Origin: JBBSJV01 sp038256935
Lineage (GTDB): Bacteria; Patescibacteriota; JACMRA01
Assembly: GCA_038256935.1 (NCBI GenBank)
Contig: JBBSJV010000084.1
Span: 1 to 6,014, forward strand
Direction: 5' to 3'
DNA: 6,014 bases
Position numbers and translations under genes: made by a program. The notes below the pieces were generated by a model that saw only the letters and a program-made list of their open reading frames with translations, was not told the origin of the DNA and made no database searches. Below, piece by piece: positions 1 to 5,889 of this stretch; positions within the stretch are counted from its first letter, which is position 1, and every line of letters starts with the position of its first letter.

Positions 1-47
1 CCCAAACCGGTTCCCTTGAGAATTCACTCCAAAAAAGTGATAACTGC
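1..47. repeat. Left copy (partial, degenerate) of an in-frame palindromic repeat
   Basis: Bases 9-23 are identical over 15 bp to 483-497 and are read in the same frame (GSLEN). Similarity continues weakly to about base 47, encoding GSLENSLQKSD here against GSLENVFEKGD in the other copy. The inner hairpin arms (CCCTT, GAAT) are kept, but their partners are eroded. The left edge may lie outside the window. Confidence 0.5.
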
Positions 48-3000
48 ATCCTAACCTCATCCCTCTTCAAACCAACCACCATCAACTCCAGTCTCTACTA
101 CGAAGATCTAAAGATACCAAACAGAGATAACTCAACTACAATTGGAAGTATCTACTCAGAAACCCTAACTCTGTATCACGATACTGATAACCCAGACACC
201 AATGATCTAAACGACATCAGAAGTAAATTCTACAACGGCACAATACCAGGCTTCGTAGGGGAGGCGACCACGGCTCCCGCTTCCCTCCCAATAACAAAAG
301 ACACAACAATAGATCTAACCTCATCAAGTGAAAGACTAAGCGACAGATTATTTACCCTAACAACTCCAAAAGGAAACAAACAAGATCTAAGCGGAAGCAA
401 GATAAAAACAGAATGGGATCAAGCAGGAAGCCTGAAAGTAAAAAGCGGAGCCATTTCCCCCACCTGTCACCCCGCACTATCGGGTTCCCTTGAGAATGTA
501 TTCGAAAAGGGTGATCTCGTTGCGGGGTCTAACCCAAGCGACTGTGAAAATCAACCTAAAACCACCCTCCTTACAAGAAGCACAACAGAAGGAAAAGCAG
601 AATTAGAGAACCTTCCCTTAGGAAAAAACGAAAGGGACGACATTAAATTAGAAACTTGTACAACAATCTCAAACTCCCCAATAGTAAATAGAAGAATAGG
701 AACCTGTGAAGACGGAAACTATACTCTAGGTTACAAAGCAGGGGATACTGCAGGGAATATGACAGGTGAAAAGACTCAAGTTGTGGAGAGGGATACTGTT
801 AGGCCGGATGTTGCAAACTTTATAGTTGGCGTCGTAGGAGAAAGAAATTACCCTAAACTAACAATTGACATTTCAGGTGAGGCCTTAACTACAGCCCATG
901 TGTATATTACCAACGAAAGAAACGAAACTGATTTCAAAACAGCGAAACTAGATGCTAATGGTAAATTTGTCAGAAATAATTTCAAAAATCTCAACTGTGG
1001 TCCAATAACTTATACGATATCAATCAAATTAGAAGACAGAGCAGGGAATTTTTCAGAGCTTTCACAAATTCAATCTGTGACCACCCAAGAATGTGGATAT
1101 TGCGGTTTAAGCGATGGAGGGGTTTTCCAATCACCAGTGAGAGACCCACATGAAATTAGTGCCGAGTTTATGTCTAAGTCATACAAAGAAAGGCATGGAT
1201 TTGATCATTATGGAAGAGATTACAAAGCCCCTGTGGGCACCCCAATTTATGCAATTGGAAGCGGTACAGTAACTTTTGCTAAATTTGACTCTCAATGCTT
1301 TGGTGGAGCTAATGGATGTAAGGGGCTAGGAAATTACGTAGTAATTAATCACGGCGGCGGAATGACAACAGTATACGCTCATCTCACTCCAGAAGGAAAT
1401 CCCCGAGTAAAAGTAGGTGATATTGTAGATAGTAACACAGTAATTGGAACTATGAACAACACTGGTTACTCCTTTGGCTCTCATCTTCATTTTGAAGTTA
1501 GGATAAATGGCGTGGCTCAACATCCAAAATACTTTTTAGGTGAAAGTAAAACCAACTACACACCAGAAGAATTTGCAAAATACTGCACTGGAGATGGTAG
1601 TGGTGGAGAGGATCTATTAGGCTACGATGAAATAACTGAATTTGATGCCAAGATGAGGATTGCTGAATACGTCAGAGACGAACTACACGATGGTACTGAG
1701 CTTGAGATAAACGGTTCTACTCTTCAAAAAGTAAAAGATAAAAGATACTATTCTAAGCCTGAGTTAGGCGGAGATGATGTAGGTGAATTATTTAAAAACC
1801 TAGATACCTACAAAATTTGTGAAAATGTTTACATTCACCACCTTGGCAAGATTGATCAAAAATTCAATGGTATAGGAGAAGATGGTTATGATGCAGTTCT
1901 AGTTGTCAATCCAAATATGAAAACCAATGGAAAACCAGGAAGAGTATTTGTAGTAAAAAATGGAATATTTGATAAGTACTACAAAGAAGACATGGGTTGT
2001 GGAGTAATTGGTGTTCCTTGGAATTTGGAAGGAAATGCTGGAATTGATAGGAATAGGTTCTCCACGATTCTTGAAGTTAGAGATGCGTGGTATCAAAGGT
2101 TTGAGAGAGGTAAAAGTAGTAACCCTAATCGAAATAATAGCAATGCAATTTATGCATATAATTATCAGAAGATAGTTGGCTCAGGTGACCTTCAAGTTGG
2201 ATTTGATGCATTTTACACTGTTAATCAAGTAGCAAAAGAATATCATAGAGAAGGAGGAACTTGGGGAAGGTGGGGCTTTCCGGTAGGAGATACTTACGAT
2301 GGTGAAAATAACAAAAACTGCAGGCAGTGGTTTCATAATGGAAGTAACAGTTTACAGATGGATTTATGCGGTTCTTTAGCTGGAGTAATACCTGTAAAAG
2401 CCTATGCTAAAACTCAATATGCCACACTAACTATTTATAATGGGGACAATAAAGAAGAAGTAATGCATAGTTACAATTACTTCAACAATAACCCCGAAGT
2501 ATGGATTGTCTCTCATGGTATGCTTGATCATGGGGATAGTGATGCAATGATGGAGCTTAACAATGCATTATGGGCAGCTAGGGACACAAATAGACCAACT
2601 ATTGTTATTAATATCGATTGGACAGGTGCAGATTTAGCAGAGCTTAGAAACCCACATTTAACTGAAATGTGGATTAGACCAACTGCTGAAGAGATATATA
2701 AACGTCTTAAAAATTGGGGGCTTAAAGATCCTAGTAAAGTAAATTTTGTTGGTCATTCAATGGGTACAATGATGGTTAATGAAATAGCAAGGCAATATAA
2801 TTTAGAATCAAATGTTGAGATCAACCGTATGTATTATTTGGACCCACCTAGCTATTACAAATTTGGTCAGACTGAATTCAAAGTTGATTACAGGACTGGG
2901 GCAGCTGATTCTATCTACAAAGAAGGCAATGGTTTCTCAAAACATGCTAAAGCCAAAGTTCAACGAGCCTTCACAGGTACCAACAGATCAGCAGATGACG

Positions 3001-3656
3001 GCATTGCAGGGAATCACAGCCTTGCAAGCACTGCCAAAGAATCCTTAAATATGATTTTCTACGATATAATCAACGATACTGTAACTGGTGGCACTGCTCA
3101 CGGATCAGTCAATTGGGTCTTTGCTGATATTATAAGGGAGAGGGGTCTAAACTATGGCTTGCTAGATCATCTTAGACTAGGTGAAAATATTGAAAAAAGA
3201 ACGTTCTCTTATCCAAGTTATCAAAAACACGGAGATATACACGTGACAGGGATAAAAGAAGGTGTGAGACATGAGAATCTAACCTACTATCAAAATGGAA
3301 ACTACAGACAAGCTGGTAGAAAGTACAACAATGAATTTTGGAACTTTAATAGTAATGCAAGTATTGTAAGACAGAGAAGAAAAATAGTTATTGACAGTTT
3401 CACTGATAAAGGAGATAAAATTAATTTGAGAGATACTTATACTGATAATTTATATACTGGTTATGAATATATATCTGAGTATGAAGTCAGGGGTAATAGC
3501 GTATGGAGGAAAGTTACAGTGGATAAGGGAACAATTGGAGGAATAGAAATTATCGATTGGTATGAGGAGTTGCAATTATCTGGTAAGCGTTCAAATTTGA
3601 TAACTCAAGAAAATCTAAAAACGCAAAATCCATTAATCTTTATATTTAGAAAATAA
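1..3656 (+). CDS. Giant exported Ig-like / M23 peptidase / LGFP-like / lipase-like protein, 5' partial
   Basis: The frame is open from base 3 to the TAA at 3654-3656 (1217 codons), so the gene starts upstream of the window. Residue n lies at bases 3n to 3n+2. Seen in order: a Thr/Ser/Asn-rich region with scattered Cys (1-268), ending in the 'AGDTAGN' strand typical of Ig-like modules; a further Ig-like domain (about 269-360, ending 'DRAGN'); an M23/LytM domain (about 377-513) with the zinc ligands H402 and D406 (HYGRD), H460 (YAHL) and H494/H496 (HLH); an LGFP-repeat-like region (about 640-790, with 'GVIGVPW' and 'WGFP'); a lipase-type alpha/beta-hydrolase (about 800-1060) with H838-G839, the elbow GHSMG (S919), D947 (LDPP) and H1033 (AHGS); and an 80-residue tail (1138-1217). 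From family knowledge, M23 enzymes cut peptidoglycan cross-bridges, and LGFP repeats occur on cell-wall enzymes. It is inferred to act outside the cell on envelopes. The signal peptide would lie upstream. The exact lipase family and its substrate are not identifiable. Confidence 0.93.
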   Translation, partial: QTGSLENSLQKSDNCILTSSLFKPTTINSSLYYEDLKIPNRDNSTTIGSIYSETLTLYHDTDNPDTNDLNDIRSKFYNGTIPGFVGEATTAPASLPITKDTTIDLTSSSERLSDRLFTLTTPKGNKQDLSGSKIKTEWDQAGSLKVKSGAISPTCHPALSGSLENVFEKGDLVAGSNPSDCENQPKTTLLTRSTTEGKAELENLPLGKNERDDIKLETCTTISNSPIVNRRIGTCEDGNYTLGYKAGDTAGNMTGEKTQVVERDTVRPDVANFIVGVVGERNYPKLTIDISGEALTTAHVYITNERNETDFKTAKLDANGKFVRNNFKNLNCGPITYTISIKLEDRAGNFSELSQIQSVTTQECGYCGLSDGGVFQSPVRDPHEISAEFMSKSYKERHGFDHYGRDYKAPVGTPIYAIGSGTVTFAKFDSQCFGGANGCKGLGNYVVINHGGGMTTVYAHLTPEGNPRVKVGDIVDSNTVIGTMNNTGYSFGSHLHFEVRINGVAQHPKYFLGESKTNYTPEEFAKYCTGDGSGGEDLLGYDEITEFDAKMRIAEYVRDELHDGTELEINGSTLQKVKDKRYYSKPELGGDDVGELFKNLDTYKICENVYIHHLGKIDQKFNGIGEDGYDAVLVVNPNMKTNGKPGRVFVVKNGIFDKYYKEDMGCGVIGVPWNLEGNAGIDRNRFSTILEVRDAWYQRFERGKSSNPNRNNSNAIYAYNYQKIVGSGDLQVGFDAFYTVNQVAKEYHREGGTWGRWGFPVGDTYDGENNKNCRQWFHNGSNSLQMDLCGSLAGVIPVKAYAKTQYATLTIYNGDNKEEVMHSYNYFNNNPEVWIVSHGMLDHGDSDAMMELNNALWAARDTNRPTIVINIDWTGADLAELRNPHLTEMWIRPTAEEIYKRLKNWGLKDPSKVNFVGHSMGTMMVNEIARQYNLESNVEINRMYYLDPPSYYKFGQTEFKVDYRTGAADSIYKEGNGFSKHAKAKVQRAFTGTNRSADDGIAGNHSLASTAKESLNMIFYDIINDTVTGGTAHGSVNWVFADIIRERGLNYGLLDHLRLGENIEKRTFSYPSYQKHGDIHVTGIKEGVRHENLTYYQNGNYRQAGRKYNNEFWNFNSNASIVRQRRKIVIDSFTDKGDKINLRDTYTDNLYTGYEYISEYEVRGNSVWRKVTVDKGTIGGIEIIDWYEELQLSGKRSNLITQENLKTQNPLIFIFRK
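249..290. repeat. GC-rich inverted-repeat segment within the coding region
   Basis: GGGAGG (259-264) can pair with CCTCCC (284-289), and GGGAG (259-263) can alternatively pair with CTCCC (274-278). The segment is a sharp G+C peak in an A/C-rich coding stretch and encodes a small-residue linker (about FVGEATTAPASLP). It shares no clear sequence with the element at 468-529, so it would be a second element type. It could also be an ordinary linker with biased composition. Confidence 0.35.
468..529. repeat. Palindromic repeat element inserted in frame in the giant gene
   Basis: This is a nested inverted repeat. The outer arms are CCCCGCA (470-476) and TGCGGGG (521-527), the middle arms are CCCTT (487-491) and AAGGG (507-511), and the inner arms are GAAT (494-497) and ATTC (500-503). 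It is noticeably richer in G+C than the flanking code, shares its core with bases 9-23, and is translated in frame as a hydrophilic peptide with no stop. This resembles the small palindromic elements known in Rickettsia that insert into reading frames. Membership of any named family is not claimed. Confidence 0.6.
1131..1541 (+). other. M23 (LytM-type) zinc metallopeptidase domain
   Basis: This domain lies within the giant gene. All hallmark motifs of peptidase family M23 are present in order: HxxxD at 1206-1220 (HYGRD), the 'AxGsGtV' strand near 1251-1270, YAHL with its His at 1380-1382, and HLHFEV with His codons at 1482 and 1488. The 'GNYVVINHGGG' strand before YAHL is also typical. With every zinc ligand and catalytic His kept, the domain should be an active peptidoglycan endopeptidase rather than a degenerate scaffold. 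An insertion carrying two Cys (DSQC...NGC) sits between the first strands and the 'GNY' strand and may form a disulfide, consistent with export. Confidence 0.92.
2400..3180 (+). other. Lipase-type alpha/beta-hydrolase domain
   Basis: This domain lies within the giant gene; its boundaries are approximate. It has a 'WIVSHGM' strand and oxyanion-loop motif (His codon 2514), the nucleophile elbow GHSMG with Ser at 2757-2759, 'YYLDPPS' with Asp at 2841-2843, and 'TAHGSVNW' with His at 3099-3101. Ser to Asp is 28 residues and Asp to His is 86, close to the spacing known for pancreatic-type lipases, where the Asp also sits in an LDP motif and the His precedes a helix. The hydrolase fold and Ser are well supported. 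The Asp/His assignment is inferred, and H1005 (GNHSL) is another candidate His. The substrate could be a phospholipid, glycolipid or ester-linked envelope polymer. Confidence 0.8.
3414..3510 (+). repeat. Direct repeat, copy 1 (start of the C-terminal tail)
   Basis: These 97 bp match 4431-4527 at 93 of 97 positions by direct reading, a constant offset of 1017 bases with no gaps. Two of the four differences are silent and two change a residue (N/D and N/S). The repeat covers residues 1138-1169 of the giant protein. Beyond 3510 the two copies diverge to about half-identical protein. Confidence 0.95.
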
Positions 3657-3667
3657 TCAATTAACAT

Positions 3668-4426
3668 ATGAAAAAAAATATAATCATCAAGTTAGTTTGT
3701 TCCTTAATTATCTTATTATTAACAACCATAATATTGGCTACAATTATTTATTCAAATAATTACAATGAAATTGAAAATATTAGTTGGGAATATTGGAAAG
3801 GCGGTGATAATAGAAGAGGCGGAAAAGTAATTAATTACGTACAAGAAAATAATTTGTCTAAAGAATACGTGTTATTTAGTATTGGAATAGATGAAGCTGT
3901 CTCACAAATAATATACATTTCAGAGAATGAGAATTATAACCGCAATCCAGCCATTGAAATTGAAACATTATACCTAAAAAGATCTGGCATAAACACTTTT
4001 CAAGTTAAAAGTTCTATCCTTTCAACCACATCTGGTGCATTTAAATATAGTTTTGAGGATATTATCAATCTTGCAAAAAAACAAGACATCTATAAAAATA
4101 ATCCAGATCCTGAAAAAATTATAAATAGACCTGATGTTAACCTAACGCAGAAGAAAATAGAAGAAAACATAGCTAGGACAGATGAAGAAGAGTATTTTGA
4201 AAGGAGTCGTAATTTAAGAGAAAGGTTATTGCAGGCATCTCCTCAAGAAAAGCTAATAATCATTGAACAACGAGAAAAAGACTTAACTCAGTTTATCGAC
4301 ACAGGAATTTATCCATATACCGGCGAACGTTTTGGAGACGGAGCTATTCAAAATTATAAAGCCGAACTAGAATATATAAGACAAGAAAGAATAAAAATTT
4401 TGGAAGAATTATCAAATGAAAAATAA
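3668..4426 (+). CDS. Membrane-anchored accessory protein A1 (candidate immunity or partner protein)
   Basis: This encodes 252 residues of a family I do not recognise. There is a short Lys-rich N-terminus, one hydrophobic segment (about 9-28), then a long charged, mostly helical region. By the positive-inside rule the bulk should face outside the membrane. Residues 50-52 are RGG, and the C-terminus carries a TGIYPYTG...GDGA motif (212-226) followed by a Glu/Lys-rich probable coiled coil. It is clearly paralogous to the gene at 4692-5438: RGG sits at the same residues, and 19 of the last 44 residues are identical without gaps. It starts 11 bases after the giant gene's stop, with no Shine-Dalgarno in 'aattaacat', so it is probably co-transcribed. 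Its anchored, outward-facing form next to an envelope-directed hydrolase fits an immunity protein. A dedicated export or folding partner is the main alternative. Confidence 0.88.
   Translation: MKKNIIIKLVCSLIILLLTTIILATIIYSNNYNEIENISWEYWKGGDNRRGGKVINYVQENNLSKEYVLFSIGIDEAVSQIIYISENENYNRNPAIEIETLYLKRSGINTFQVKSSILSTTSGAFKYSFEDIINLAKKQDIYKNNPDPEKIINRPDVNLTQKKIEENIARTDEEEYFERSRNLRERLLQASPQEKLIIIEQREKDLTQFIDTGIYPYTGERFGDGAIQNYKAELEYIRQERIKILEELSNEK
4402..4418 (+). promoter_or_regulatory. Possible ribosome-binding site for the orphan tail gene
   Basis: GGAAG at 4402-4406 lies 9 bases before the ATG at 4416, inside the A1 coding region. It is the only recognisable Shine-Dalgarno-like sequence before a start in the window; the starts at 3668, 4692 and 5428 lack one. 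It supports real translation of the orphan tail, but it could be chance within Glu/Lys-rich codons. Confidence 0.35.
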
Positions 4427-4670
4427 CAGGGATAAAATTGATTTGAGAGATACTTATACTGATAGTTTATATACTGGTTATGAATATATATCTGAGTATG
4501 AAGTTAGGGGTAATAGTGTATGGAGGAGGTTGACAATCGATAAAGGCCCTACAAACAAAGAATATATTGAATGGTATGAGGAGCTGGCAATTGGTGGAGA
4601 TAGAAATCACTTAATAACAGATAGAAACCTGAAAGAACGTAATCAATATGTTTTTATTATTAGAAAATAA
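4416..4670 (+). CDS. Orphan C-terminal tail module of the giant protein
   Basis: This encodes 84 residues matching the last 80 residues of the giant protein: 30 of 32 identical at the start (DKI.LRDTYTD through NSVWR), then about half identical to the shared ending (...F I . RK). The ATG overlaps the last 11 bases of A1 (ATGAAAAATAA), and GGAAG at 4402-4406 lies 9 bases upstream, so translational coupling is plausible. There is no signal peptide or membrane segment, so the product alone would be cytoplasmic. It could be a stored tail variant that can recombine into the giant gene, a small translated protein, or a duplication relic. The frame is intact and the mismatches mild, which argues against long neglect. 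No known toxin or enzyme motif was recognised. Confidence 0.75.
   Translation: MKNNRDKIDLRDTYTDSLYTGYEYISEYEVRGNSVWRRLTIDKGPTNKEYIEWYEELAIGGDRNHLITDRNLKERNQYVFIIRK
4431..4527 (+). repeat. Direct repeat, copy 2 (start of the orphan tail gene)
   Basis: This is the partner of 3414-3510, with four mismatches in 97 bp. It begins four bases after the stop codon of the membrane-anchored gene A1, so the left edge of the homology coincides with a gene junction. This marks the boundary of a tandemly repeated unit. Confidence 0.95.
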
Positions 4671-4691
4671 ATCAAATTAAAAATTTTCATT

Positions 4692-5438
4692 ATGAATATA
4701 ATTATCAAAAAAAAATCAGTAATTATAACATTAATAATATTAATTATTGTAGGAATTTTAGGCTTTTACATAAACTCAATAAGTATACAAAATTCAAGAA
4801 AAGAAGTTTTCAACTATTTCAAATCAACAGATGAATGGAGGGGTGGATTAGTTGCTCAGTATTTTTTTGAAGAAGAACCCAGGCATGAATTAATATTAGT
4901 TAAAAATACGTTTAATGAACATATATATTCCTTAGTGTATGGTTACGACGAAGAAATAGAAAATCAACAAATCAGAGTATATAATTTCTACATGAAAAGA
5001 AAAGTGAATTCGATAGATTATTACGGTGAAAATTTTTTAACGAACAATATAAGCGGTTTGACTTTTGATGAGGTAGTTGAGATTGTTTCCCAACAAGATA
5101 TTACAACCGACTTCGAAGGTAAAGAAAAATATAATATTACAAACAATGCACCGTTAACTGGAGATCAAATTAAAAGGAACTTGGAACCTGATAAGTATAG
5201 TGAATATTTAAAGGAGCAAGAAGTGAGATACAAAAGATTAGAAGTTGCTGGTACTGAAGAAAGGCTAGAAATATTTTATTTGTTTAAATTAGAGTTAGAA
5301 GAATATATTAGAACAGGTATATTTACACCTACGGGGGATGAAATAGGTACTGGGGCTTTGTCAGGCTATAAAATACAATTAGAAGAAGTAAATCAGGAAA
5401 TTTCTAAACTTGAAGCAGAAATTGAAAATGAAGAATAA
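4692..5438 (+). CDS. Membrane-anchored accessory protein A2, paralogue of A1
   Basis: This encodes 248 residues of an unrecognised family. A Lys-rich N-terminus is followed by one membrane segment (about 9-29), RGG at 50-52, an acidic helical middle and the C-terminal TGIFTPTG...GTGA motif (208-222), then a coiled-coil-like Glu/Lys tail. Layout and length match A1, but identity is low apart from the C-terminal block. The N-in/C-out topology is predicted from charge. It starts 21 bases after the orphan tail gene; that spacer (atcaaattaaa...) resembles the one before A1 (tcaattaacat), so the pair tail + A is a repeated unit. No ribosome-binding site is visible. If A1 and A2 are immunity proteins, their divergence would match the divergence of the two tail ends. 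Confidence 0.87.
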   Translation: MNIIIKKKSVIITLIILIIVGILGFYINSISIQNSRKEVFNYFKSTDEWRGGLVAQYFFEEEPRHELILVKNTFNEHIYSLVYGYDEEIENQQIRVYNFYMKRKVNSIDYYGENFLTNNISGLTFDEVVEIVSQQDITTDFEGKEKYNITNNAPLTGDQIKRNLEPDKYSEYLKEQEVRYKRLEVAGTEERLEIFYLFKLELEEYIRTGIFTPTGDEIGTGALSGYKIQLEEVNQEISKLEAEIENEE

Positions 5439-5889
5439 TTTAGAAAAACCGAAACTTATTCAAAGACCTATAACTTTTAGGCGAATTTTATATATAGCCT
5501 TAGTTTTTGATATAGTAATATTTAGTCTTATTGCTCTTGTTGGTATATTAACCATTGGTCAATATGGATTTCTTAGTGGGGCAGATTATAATATATTTTA
5601 CACAATGCCCTATGATGTAATTTTATTACCTCTGACATTTTTGTCGTTTATTTATAAATCTATAGTTTTAAGTATGTTTTCTAAATACTCGTTGAGAAGT
5701 TTATTGTATTATTTATCAAGCATAATCATATGGATAATATACGTTTTTGCTTTAATTTCAGATGATTCATTTTATGTTTTAAAAATATTTTCATTGTTTT
5801 TGATGTTTTTGTATCATATTATAATTACATATGTAAATATTAGAGTAAACAAATTAACAATTGCTTTTCAACCCAAACAGAATACATAG
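5428..5889 (+). CDS. Small four-helix integral membrane protein, C-terminus probably altered
   Basis: This encodes 153 residues from the ATG at 5428, chosen over the in-frame ATG at 5410 because it recreates the MKNN start and 11-base overlap seen at 4416. A basic N-terminus (about 1-19) is followed by four hydrophobic segments at roughly 20-43, 62-84, 92-110 and 115-138. I see no catalytic motif and do not recognise the family. It could be a third accessory of the module or an unrelated membrane protein. The last six or so codons (QPKQNT, stop TAG) overlap in another frame with code that reads as part of a different protein. The native 3' end may therefore have been replaced at a recombination junction near 5865-5871. 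The base composition is the most A/T-rich in the window. Confidence 0.8.
   Translation: MKNNLEKPKLIQRPITFRRILYIALVFDIVIFSLIALVGILTIGQYGFLSGADYNIFYTMPYDVILLPLTFLSFIYKSIVLSMFSKYSLRSLLYYLSSIIIWIIYVFALISDDSFYVLKIFSLFLMFLYHIIITYVNIRVNKLTIAFQPKQNT

Larger units (their letters stand above)
3414..5442 (+). repeat. Tandem array of two [tail + membrane-anchored gene] units
   Basis: Unit 1 runs from 3414 to about 4430 and unit 2 from 4431 to about 5442, so both are close to 1017 bases. Each holds a tail end, a short A/T spacer and an A-type gene. Each ends in an almost identical overlap: ATGAAAAATAA (4416-4426) and ATGAAGAATAA (5428-5438), where the ATG opens the next frame and the TAA closes the A gene. 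The simplest reading is a tandem duplication, or import of a related unit by recombination, with the breakpoint just after this overlap. Confidence 0.8.

Noticed and set aside
759..761. ATG at 759 as the start of the giant gene
   Set aside because: The same frame is open without a stop from base 3, reads as sensible protein, and the ATG falls inside the terminal strand of an Ig-like module (AGNMTGE). It is an internal Met.
1326..2096. Minus-strand frames at 1326-1523 and 1899-2096
   Set aside because: Both are about 65 codons and lie antisense to conserved M23 and LGFP-region code, with no ribosome-binding site or recognisable protein.
2812..3048. Plus-strand frame of 78 codons inside the lipase domain
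   Set aside because: It is out of frame within conserved catalytic-domain code and has unnatural composition; a shadow of the main gene.
4674..4690. Terminator between the orphan tail gene and A2
   Set aside because: Only a short A/T palindrome (aaaaatttt) is present, with no GC stem and U-tract, so transcription probably continues.
4797..4820. Lipase-foldase signature in A2 (RKEVFNYF)
   Set aside because: It only loosely resembles the foldase RxxFDY motif, the spacing is off by one, and A1 has nothing equivalent.
5410..5427. Upstream ATG at 5410 for the four-helix gene
   Set aside because: It would lengthen the overlap with A2 to 29 bases. The ATG at 5428 mirrors the overlap and MKNN start seen at 4416.
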